Origin: Clostridia bacterium
GTDB lineage: Bacteria; Bacillota; Clostridia; TANB77; CAG-508
Assembly: GCA_022797145.1 (NCBI GenBank)
Contig: JAAWKA010000013.1
Coordinates: 1 to 40,939 of the forward strand
Length of the DNA stretch: 40,939 bases
Direction: 5' to 3'
The notes under the pieces are model-generated. The model ran no database searches. It saw nothing but the letters and a program-made list of their open reading frames with translations, and had not been told where the DNA came from. Each line of letters begins with the position of its first letter. Positions within the stretch are counted from its first letter, which is position 1. The position numbers were made by a program, and so were the translations under genes. Below are positions 6,814-14,485 of this stretch, piece by piece.

Positions 6814-8175
6814 ATGACAAATTTAAAAAAAGCTATTTGTACTTTTCTAATAACTATAAACTTGCTAATATTTATATCAACTTGGAGTAGCGCAACACAA
6901 ACAGCCACAGTAAACAAAGATGCAAATCTAAGAAAAACTACATCAAATACTTCTACAATACTAGAAATAATTCCTAAAAATGAAAAAGTAGAAATTGTAG
7001 AAAAAGATGGGGAATGGTATAAAGTAATATATGCTAGAATACGTGGATATGTAAAAGCAAGTGACCTAAAGATAGAGGAAGATACTAATAAAGATACTAC
7101 AAAAGATAATCAAAATACAGTAAATGCAACAAATACTCAAAACGTTGTACAAAATCCTACTACTAATATTACACAAGAGCCAGAAAATAATGTAGTAGAG
7201 GCTACTAACACTATACAGCAAGCTGTAGAAGAAGAACAAATAATAAATGAATTAAAAACAGGAGATACTGTAACAATACAACAAGATGAAGAAATATATA
7301 TACGTCCATTAATTAATTCAAATACTATAAATACATTATCAGCAAAAAAACAAATAACAATTATACAAATAGTAAATGATTGGGTATATATATCAACAGA
7401 TATATCAAATGGTTGGATAAGGCAAGAAAAATTATCAAAAATTGATCCAGAAACAACAATACAACAAGAAGCACCAAAGGAAGAACCTAAACAAACTAAT
7501 CTAAATAAAACAGCTTATATAAATTCAGATGATATAAATTTAAGAAAAGAAGCGAGTACAGATTCAAAAGTTCTTAAAGTTCTTATGAAAAATGATAAAA
7601 TAACAATAATAGAAGAACAAGATGAATTTTATAAAGTAAAATATAATGAACAAGAGGGATATGTAGCTAAAAAATTTATAACAGATAAAAAAATAGAAGT
7701 AACATCAAGATCAGAAACACAAAGAAAAACTACAGATATTGAAACAAAGCCTAAAGAAGATACAGCAAAAGATGAAAGCAAGGTTGTAACAACATCTAAT
7801 AAAGGACAACAAATAGTAGAATATGCAAAACAATATTTAGGTTATAAATATGTTTATGGTGGAGAAACACCTAAAAAAGGATTTGATTGTTCAGGACTTA
7901 CAAAATATGTATTAAAAAATTTTGGAGTAAATTTACCACATTCAGCAACAGCTCAGTATAGTATTGGAACCAAAATACAAAAATCACAATTACAAGTAGG
8001 AGATATAGTATTTTTTAGTGATTTTAGAACGTATAAAGGGATTGGGCATTGTGGAATATATATAGGGAATAATCAATTTATACATGCATCAACAGAAAAA
8101 ACAGGAGTTATCATATCTTCATTACAGAAAGGTTCATATGTAAATAGATATGTTGGAGCTACAAGAGTAATATAA
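6814..8175 (+). CDS. Secreted SH3 domain and NlpC/P60 peptidoglycan hydrolase
   Basis: A 453-residue exported cell-wall endopeptidase. The signal peptide covers residues 1 to about 27 (basic KK, hydrophobic FLITINLLIFIS, then SSA). Three bacterial SH3 domains, which bind wall peptides, lie at about 30-87, 149-211 and 232-292, separated by Thr/Asn/Glu-rich linkers. The C-terminal NlpC/P60 domain (about 330-453) has the catalytic C359 in DCSGLT, H412 in GHCGIYIG and H424 in FIHAS; such enzymes cut D-Glu to diamino acid bonds in peptidoglycan stems. The start at 6814 follows AAAAGGAG; the longer frame from 6769 would spoil the signal peptide and overlap the promoter. Confidence 0.92.
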   Translation: MTNLKKAICTFLITINLLIFISTWSSATQTATVNKDANLRKTTSNTSTILEIIPKNEKVEIVEKDGEWYKVIYARIRGYVKASDLKIEEDTNKDTTKDNQNTVNATNTQNVVQNPTTNITQEPENNVVEATNTIQQAVEEEQIINELKTGDTVTIQQDEEIYIRPLINSNTINTLSAKKQITIIQIVNDWVYISTDISNGWIRQEKLSKIDPETTIQQEAPKEEPKQTNLNKTAYINSDDINLRKEASTDSKVLKVLMKNDKITIIEEQDEFYKVKYNEQEGYVAKKFITDKKIEVTSRSETQRKTTDIETKPKEDTAKDESKVVTTSNKGQQIVEYAKQYLGYKYVYGGETPKKGFDCSGLTKYVLKNFGVNLPHSATAQYSIGTKIQKSQLQVGDIVFFSDFRTYKGIGHCGIYIGNNQFIHASTEKTGVIISSLQKGSYVNRYVGATRVI

Positions 8176-8214
8176 TTTATAGGGGGCAATTAAAATTAAC
8201 AAGGAAGTATATTA

Positions 8215-10703
8215 ATGAAAGAAAGACCAATTTTAATTGTAGTAATAGGATATATTATAGGTATATTATGGGAGCTATACTTAAAAACAATAAGTATAGC
8301 TCTTTTTATAGTATTTTTAATAATAATTTATATAGTATTAAAAAATATTAAAATAAAATTAAAAAATAAAAATATAATAAAATATATAAAATTAATAATT
8401 AGCAATAAAATATTAATAATATTAATTATTAGTATGATACTTGCTAATATAATTACAAAATATAAAAATAATGATTACGAAAATAAATATAAAATAATTA
8501 AAAAATCAAATTTTATTGCAGTAGTAATAAGTGACAAAAAAGAAAAAGAATATTCAGAACAATATAAAATAAAAATAGAAGAGATAGATAAAAATAAAAA
8601 ATATAGAAATACAAATTTATTATTAAATATAAAAAAAGGACAAGAATTAAAATATGGAGATAAAATAAAATTTGAAGCAGAATATATAGAGCCTAACACT
8701 CAAAGAAACTATGGAGGATTTAATTATAAACAATATTTAAAATCAATACAAATATATGGAATTGTGAATACAAATAGTGTAATAAAAATAGGAACAGGAA
8801 AAACAAATATTTTTGAAAATATATCAAATAAAATAATAAAAAAAGTAAAAATAAATTTAAAAGAAATAATTTTAAAAGAAGAAATATATAACTTTTTTTT
8901 AGGAATAATTTTAGGAGAAGATACAAATATTTCTGAAGATTTAAAAAATAATTTTAAAAGAAGTAGTCTTTCACATATATTAGCAGTATCAGGAATGCAT
9001 GTATCATACATAATATTAGGAATAACTATTATATTAGAAAAATTAAAATTTTCAAAAAAAATAATAAAAATATTTACAATAATATTTTTATTATTCTTTA
9101 TATATCTTACAGGTCAATCCCCGTCAGTAAAAAGGGCAAGTATAATGTCTATTATTAGTATAGTAGCTACATTAATATATAAAAAAAGTGATATTATTAA
9201 TAATATATCAATAACATTATTAATAATTTTAATTCAAAATCCATTTAGTATTTTAGATATTGGACTAATTTTATCATTTATGGGAATGATGGGAATTATA
9301 TTTATATATCCAAAATTAAAAGACTATTTTATTAATCAAGAAAATAATTTATTAATTATAAAGAATAAAAATATATTTGAAAAAATATATTTAAAAATAA
9401 AAGAAACAATTATGATATGTGTGTCTGCTCAAATAATTATATTTCCAATTATAATAATAAATTTTAATACAATATCATTAACATTTTTAATTTCTAATTT
9501 ATTAATAAGTTTTTTTATAGGACCAATAATCATAATAGGATTTTTAATAATATTATTATGTTTAAAATTTATTATTATTTCAAAAATTCTTTTTTATGTA
9601 GTAAATATATTATTAGAAATAATTATAATAATATCAAAATTTGTATCCAAACTTCCTTTATCAGAAATAATACTAGTTACACCTAATATAATATATATAA
9701 TTTTATTTTATATTATAATTTTATTTATAAATTATATTTATAATATAAAATCTAAAAACAATAAAAGAAAATATGAAAAAAAGATATTAAATAATATTTT
9801 AAAAATAAAAGAAAAAATAAAAAAAGAAAAAATTTATATAATAATATTAATTATAATTTTAATAATATGTATTCAAATGATAAAATTAATACCAAAAAAT
9901 CTTAAAATTCATTTTATAGATGTTGGACAAGGAGACTCTACATTAATTATAACTCCACATAACAAAAAAATTTTGATAGATGGGGGAGGAAATAAAGATA
10001 AAAATTCATTCAATATTGGTGAGCAAATTTTATTTCCATATTTATTAGATAGACAAATAAATAAATTAGATTATATAATAATTTCTCATTTTGATATAGA
10101 CCATGTGCGGTTCTATTCTATATTTATTAAAAGAAATAAAAATAAAAAATGTAATAATAGGAAAACAATTTGAAAATTGTGAAAATTATAAGGAATTTAT
10201 AAATATAGTAAAACAAAAGAATATTAAAGTACAAGTAGTGGAAAAGGGACAAAGAATAAATATAGAAAGAGATGTATATTTTGATGTGCTGTGGCCAAAT
10301 TCAAAGAATGTAATTAGTGAAAATAATATTAATAATAACTCTTTGGTTTGTAAAATGGTGTATCAGAAATTTTCTATGTTATTTACAGGTGATATTGAAG
10401 AGATTGCAGAAAAGACTATTTTAAAAGAATATAAGTATACAAATATATTAAAATCTACAATATTAAAGGTAGCTCATCATGGGTCAAAATCTTCATCAAC
10501 AGAAGAATTTTTAAATGCGATAAAACCTAAAATAGCACTTATTGGAGTAGGAGAAAAAAATATTTTTGGTCATCCTAATAATGGTGTTTTAAAAAGATTA
10601 GAGCGGAGAAAAGTGCAAAATATATAGAACTGATTTAAATGGAGAAATTACAATACGAATTAATAAAAAAGGGAAAGTTTGGTTAGACAAAATGTTAAAT
10701 TAA
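8215..10703 (+). pseudogene. comEC: ComEC/Rec2 competence channel gene with two frameshifts
   Basis: ComEC carries single-stranded DNA across the membrane during natural transformation. The first frame (8215-10173) encodes the N-terminal DUF4131 region, the multi-helix competence domain and the start of the C-terminal metallo-beta-lactamase domain (HFIDVGQGDSTLI, LIDGGG, SHFDIDH). At about 10104 the frame shifts by +1 exactly after the metal-binding SHFDIDHV motif, and homology continues in the next frame (GSILYLLKEIK to VAHHGSKSSS, ending 10627). Near 10600-10617 it shifts by +1 again and resumes as KIYRTDLNGEITI to the stop at 10701-10703. Each shift equals a 2-nt loss or 1-nt gain. Either the gene is dead or the sequence has errors. 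An AAGGA ribosome site precedes the ATG. Confidence 0.85.
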
Positions 10704-10741
10704 CATTTAAACAATTTTATTAAAAAGAAAACAAAATTTTA

Positions 10742-10765
10742 AAGTTCACCCAAATTAGTGAACTT
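10742..10765 (-). terminator. Possible terminator downstream of the LysR remnant
   Basis: AAGTTCAC (10742-10749) pairs with GTGAACTT (10758-10765) around an 8-nt loop. Read on the minus strand it is followed by TTAAAATTTTG, a moderate T-rich tail; on the plus strand A-rich sequence follows. It could once have ended the LysR gene transcript. Confidence 0.45.
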
Positions 10766-10851
10766 CAAAAAATATAAAAAAATATAATACAGTTATTAAA
10801 TAACAAGAAGTCTTTTTGTCATTAAGTTTAAGTCTTGGTAGTTACAATTTT

Positions 10852-11259
10852 TTATTTAATATCATCCATAATAATTTCTATAAGTTTTTTAGCAGCATGA
10901 TTTATTGGAGTTTCTTTATCTGTAATAATACCTATATTTCTAGTAGGAATTTCTAAAGAAATCGGAATTTGAATTAATTCACCAGAGGATAACTCATTTT
11001 TAACTAATTCATTTGGAAGATAACCTATACCTAGTCCTGATTTTACAAAATCTTTAATAAGTGTAATACTAGATAATTCAAATTTAGGTCTTAAAATAAT
11101 ATTATGTTCAAACATTATATTGTCTAAAAATATACGAGTATTTGAAATTTTTTGTTGTAAAATAAGTGGATAATTACTTAATTCCTCTATATCTATCCCA
11201 GATGAAAAAAATTTTTTATATTTTGTATGTGCAACGAAACAATCTTGAATAGTTTTATA
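10852..11259 (-). pseudogene. LysR-family regulator remnant (substrate-binding domain only)
   Basis: The minus strand encodes the C-terminal part of a LysR-type regulator: DCFVAHTKYKKFF, then NYPLILQQKISNTR, LRPKFELSSITLIKDFVKSG, GLGIGYLPNEL and HAAKKLIEII. Homology is in one frame from about 11256 to the stop at 10852 and extends well upstream of the only ATG (11115), so the coding part is not a self-contained gene. The frame upstream is closed by a TGA at about 11290, there is no ribosome site, and the winged helix-turn-helix DNA-binding domain is absent. This is therefore a truncated relic. Only the effector-binding lobe remains, so no regulatory function is expected. Confidence 0.75.
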
Positions 11260-11485
11260 AAATAAAAGTGTATAATAAAAATTATTAAATCAAAATAAAT
11301 TGAATAAAATTATTATCTGAAAATAAATACAATAAAATAAATAATAATTATAAATACAATAGAGATATATTTAAAATAAAAAAATAATAATAAAAATTAA
11401 AATCTACTACTATAAGTTGACAAGAAGCAAATAATTGTATAACATATAATTGGTAAAACTAATCAACATAAGAAAAGGAGAAGAT
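11260..11485. other. AT-rich non-coding interval with candidate promoter
   Basis: This stretch is over 85% A/T by eye and has no plausible gene. At its right end TTGACA (11417-11422) is followed at 15 nt by TATAAC (11438-11443), inside another copy of ATTGTATAA, with a TATAAT at 11445-11450. One of these is the likely promoter of the pilin-like gene at 11486. Confidence 0.5.
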
Positions 11486-12943
11486 ATGGGAGAGAAAGAA
11501 AAAGGGATTACACTAGTAGCTTTAATAATAACAATCATATTGTTACTTATATTAGTAGGAATAGTAATTACTTTATCAATAGGAGAAAATGGTATATTAA
11601 CAAGAGCAAAAGATACAAAACAAATACATGAAAAAATACAAGCCAAAGAAGAATTAGAACTTAAAATAATAAGTTTACAAACAAAAATAACAAAAGAAGA
11701 AATGAGATTTGCAACATTGGAAGACTTTTATAATTTAATTAATGAAGATGTGGAACTAACATATATAGATGCAACATATAAAGAAGGAAATCCAGACAAA
11801 GAATATGAAACTATAAAGGTATTATATAAGGGATATATATTTACAGTGGATCCATATCTAATTATAAGAGATTATATAGCAAGTGATAGCATAAATGTAG
11901 ACTTAAGCTATGAGATAAAAGGGATTAAACAAGTAGAGGAAAAAATACTATATACAATTGTAATATCATTAAATAGTGATCAAAAAATAAAAAAAGTAGA
12001 ATATGAAAATCAAATTTTAAAAGATAATAATGAAACCAAAGAGCTTTTAATTGATTTTGAAGCAGAAAAAGATGTAAAATACAGTTTAAAGATAACATCA
12101 GCAAATAATAAAGTAGTAGAAAAAACATTTGTTGTAAATAAAGAAATGTTACTTGGTATAGAATTAAATAAAACAACTTTAGATCTAGGAAAAGGAGAAG
12201 AAGAAACTTTAGAAGTTAAAATATTACCAGAAAATTCTTTTTATAGCAGTATAGAATGGAAATCAAGCTCTCCTGCAACTGCTAAAGTAGATAACAATGG
12301 AAAAGTCACAGGAACTACCCTAACAGCTACAGCCAAAATAACTGTAACAGTAAAAGATGGTATAAATACATATACAGAAGAGTGTTTAGTAACAGTTGAT
12401 GAAATAATAACAGGATATGTAATAGAAGCTGAAGGGTATCAATCTGGAAATGCTATAGCTATAAATGAAATAGAACTTTTTAATAGTAATGATACACTAT
12501 TAAAAGAACATTATTATGGTGGAAAACGTAATGATTCTTCTTTTAATAATTTTAAAATAGAGGCATATGAGTTGCTAAATAGCAAACAACCTGCTTATTG
12601 GGAACGAACAGTTTGGGGAAAAACAAATTTATTTGATGGAATTACAACTTATGGTGAATCTTCTAGTACTATATTTTCATACAATATGGAAAGCATTTCA
12701 AGAATATTTATATATAAATTATCAGAAGAAGTTAATAAAATAAAGATATTTTCAGGATCTGCAAATGCTAATGGTAGATATCCATTAGAATTATCAGTAT
12801 ATGAATATAAAGGACTTAAAATAAGAATTTTAAATGAAATTTTAAAAGAGAAAGATAATTATAATAATATGAAATTATGGAGTAAACAAAAAGTTTCTAC
12901 CAATACAGCAGTAATTGCCGAAAATATATTTACAAGACCATAA
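11486..12943 (+). CDS. Pilin-like surface protein with Ig-like (Big2) domain
   Basis: A 485-residue protein with a type III (prepilin) signal: short basic leader MGEKEKG, then ITLVALIITI and a single hydrophobic helix, almost identical to the start of the pilin at 33411. After the coiled N-terminal stalk (about 35-75) comes a mixed domain to about 225, a bacterial Ig-like Big2 domain at about 229-308 (GIELNKTTLDLGKGEEETL, WKSSSPATAKVDNNGKVTG), and a C-terminal beta-rich module of about 170 residues (INEIELFNSNDTLL, RIFIYKLSEEVNKIKIFSG) reminiscent of discoidin/F5-8C-like folds. It is probably processed by the prepilin peptidase at 33717 and displayed as an adhesin or minor pilin. The start follows AAGGAGA; the TTG at 11450 has no ribosome site. 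Position +5 is Ala, not Glu. Confidence 0.75.
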   Translation: MGEKEKGITLVALIITIILLLILVGIVITLSIGENGILTRAKDTKQIHEKIQAKEELELKIISLQTKITKEEMRFATLEDFYNLINEDVELTYIDATYKEGNPDKEYETIKVLYKGYIFTVDPYLIIRDYIASDSINVDLSYEIKGIKQVEEKILYTIVISLNSDQKIKKVEYENQILKDNNETKELLIDFEAEKDVKYSLKITSANNKVVEKTFVVNKEMLLGIELNKTTLDLGKGEEETLEVKILPENSFYSSIEWKSSSPATAKVDNNGKVTGTTLTATAKITVTVKDGINTYTEECLVTVDEIITGYVIEAEGYQSGNAIAINEIELFNSNDTLLKEHYYGGKRNDSSFNNFKIEAYELLNSKQPAYWERTVWGKTNLFDGITTYGESSSTIFSYNMESISRIFIYKLSEEVNKIKIFSGSANANGRYPLELSVYEYKGLKIRILNEILKEKDNYNNMKLWSKQKVSTNTAVIAENIFTRP

Positions 12944-12945
12944 AC

Positions 12946-12977
12946 AAAAATCTGTCTACTAGTATAGACAGATTTTT
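12946..12977 (+). terminator. Terminator of the pilin-like gene
   Basis: A 13-bp stem, AAAAATCTGTCTA (12946-12958) with TAGACAGATTTTT (12965-12977), carries its own T-run and begins 3 nt after the stop codon. Confidence 0.9.
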
Positions 12978-13000
12978 ATTTTATAAATAATAATCTAATT

Positions 13001-13031
13001 TGAATAAGATTTCCTCATTTGGTAAATAATA
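13001..13031 (+). promoter_or_regulatory. Possible sigma-G/sigma-F-like promoter
   Basis: TGAATA (13001-13006), 18 nt, AATAATA (13025-13031) resembles the forespore sigma-G pattern (TGNATA, N18, CATNNTA) except for the first -10 base. No good sigma-A boxes are seen. In DNA this AT-rich, the match may be chance. Confidence 0.3.
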
Positions 13032-13071
13032 TCATTAAAATAAGAAAAGATTACAAAAAAGAGGAGGATAC

Positions 13072-13668
13072 ATGAAGAAATTATATATATATATAGGTAT
13101 TATTATAATAACACTTATAATTGCAATTTTTGTAGGAATATATTTATATAATATGAGACAAGATAAATCAGAACCTAATAATGAAGAAAAATTACCAATT
13201 GCAGAAAATTTAATAATTGAAGAGCCAAAAAGTAATATAATTAATAATACAATAAGTACAACATCAGAAGAAGAAAAAATATCTCCTAAAGCAGTAATTA
13301 TATTAAAAAAAGAGTATAAAGATTGTGGACATATAATAAAACAATATAAGGAAGCTAAAGAATTAGTAAATTTAACAAAACAAGAATTAGAAGAAAAATA
13401 TTATAATTGGAAAATAGAAGAATTTACACCAATGAGAATATCTTTAATAAAATCTGAAGCGGGAAACTGCAATGAACACTATATTTTAAGAGAAAAGGAT
13501 GGAATAATAGCAATTTATTCAATTGATAAGGACGGAAATGAAATTCTAAAAGAGGAAACGGAAATTGTAACACAATATTTAACAGATACAGATTTAATAA
13601 AAATAAAAAACGGTATTTATGTATTTGGGGAAGAGGAGTTAAACGCTATATTAGAGGATTATGAATAA
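13072..13668 (+). CDS. Membrane-anchored protein resembling the BofC C-terminal domain
   Basis: A 198-residue protein with one N-terminal membrane helix (residues about 4-27) and an extracytoplasmic domain. The domain from about 80 to 198 has the layout I associate with clostridial proteins carrying a BofC C-terminal-like domain: YKDCGHIIKQY, LVNLTKQELEEKYYNW, then GNCNEHYILREKDGIIAIY and the tail EELNAILEDYE. In Bacillus BofC acts between the spore membranes in sigma-K checkpoint control; whether that role holds here is unknown. Two cysteines (in DCGH and GNCN) could pair. The ribosome site AGAGGAGG is strong. Assignment is by remembered pattern, so moderately sure. Confidence 0.6.
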   Translation: MKKLYIYIGIIIITLIIAIFVGIYLYNMRQDKSEPNNEEKLPIAENLIIEEPKSNIINNTISTTSEEEKISPKAVIILKKEYKDCGHIIKQYKEAKELVNLTKQELEEKYYNWKIEEFTPMRISLIKSEAGNCNEHYILREKDGIIAIYSIDKDGNEILKEETEIVTQYLTDTDLIKIKNGIYVFGEEELNAILEDYE

Positions 13669-13699
13669 CAAAAAAGGAATTTTTAAAATTCCTTTTTTG
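13669..13699. terminator. Bidirectional terminator between convergent genes
   Basis: A 15-bp perfect stem (13669-13683 with 13685-13699; CAAAAAAGG ... CCTTTTTTG) supplies a T-run on both strands. It ends the BofC-like gene on the plus strand and pgsA, whose stop codon lies inside it, on the minus strand. Confidence 0.9.
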
Positions 13700-14288
13700 T
13701 TTTATCAATTTTTAAATTTTCTTTTTTCAAATAACCTTGAGTATAAAAAGCTTTAAAATACATAATAAGTGAAAATAGAGTTGCAACCAAAGCTAAGTAA
13801 TATATATACTGGTCAAAATTTGAAATAGTATGCATACTATATTCAGGATGATTAAAAATAGTAGTATTAAATTGTTTAATAAATAATGAAGCTACAATTG
13901 CTATATAAAATAAAACTGTTGAAAGTTTTCCATACCATCTACTAGATACAACAAATTCTTTTCCATATAGAAAAGATGCACCAGATATCATTAAAAATTC
14001 TTTTACTATAACAATAATAACAATCCAAAGAGGTATTATATTTTCTATTGCTAATACTGTAAGAACTGAAAGCTGAGTTGCTTTATCAGCTAAGGGATCA
14101 AGTAATTTTCCCAAATTAGTTATAAAATTAAATTTTCTAGCAATATATCCATCTAAAATATCTGTTAAACCAGATATACTTAAAAAGATAAAAGCTAATA
14201 TATAATTTCCTTTAAGTAGAGCTGTAACAATAACTGGAATTAAGAAAAATCTAATTATAGTAAGAAAATTAGGTATATGTTTAAACAT
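13683..14288 (-). CDS. pgsA: CDP-diacylglycerol-glycerol-3-phosphate phosphatidyltransferase
   Basis: A 201-residue integral membrane enzyme that joins CDP-diacylglycerol to glycerol 3-phosphate, the first committed step of phosphatidylglycerol synthesis. The full CDP-alcohol phosphotransferase motif is present: D46-G47-x2-A50-R51-x8-G60-x3-D64-x3-D68. About five to six membrane helices follow. Length is near the usual 180-200. The ribosome site GGAGG lies 8 nt before the ATG. A related acceptor (for example inositol phosphate) cannot be excluded from the motif alone, but PgsA is the expected bacterial member. Confidence 0.88.
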   Translation of the reverse strand: MFKHIPNFLTIIRFFLIPVIVTALLKGNYILAFIFLSISGLTDILDGYIARKFNFITNLGKLLDPLADKATQLSVLTVLAIENIIPLWIVIIVIVKEFLMISGASFLYGKEFVVSSRWYGKLSTVLFYIAIVASLFIKQFNTTIFNHPEYSMHTISNFDQYIYYLALVATLFSLIMYFKAFYTQGYLKKENLKIDKTKKEF

Positions 14289-14458
14289 TTATAATTCCTC
14301 CATAAATTATTCATATACATTATAATACATTTTTATACAAAAAAGGTCAATAGATTTATAAGTTTTATTACATAAGAAAAATAAAAAATTGTAAATAAAA
14401 TAATAATTAAAAATATTTATTTATATTTATATTATCTATAAGTAAAAAATACAAATGA

Positions 14459-14475
14459 ACTTACTCTTAGTAAGT
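14459..14475 (-). terminator. Terminator of the clpE-like gene
   Basis: ACTTACT (14459-14465) pairs with AGTAAGT (14469-14475) around a 3-nt loop; on the minus strand it is followed by TTCATTTGTATTTTTTAC. It begins 11 nt after the stop codon. Confidence 0.7.
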
Positions 14476-14485
14476 CCATTAAAAA

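Noticed and set aside
11113..11115. ATG as start of an 87-residue gene at 10852-11115 (minus)
   Set aside because: LysR homology continues in the same frame far upstream of this ATG and there is no ribosome site, so it is an internal Met of a truncated gene.
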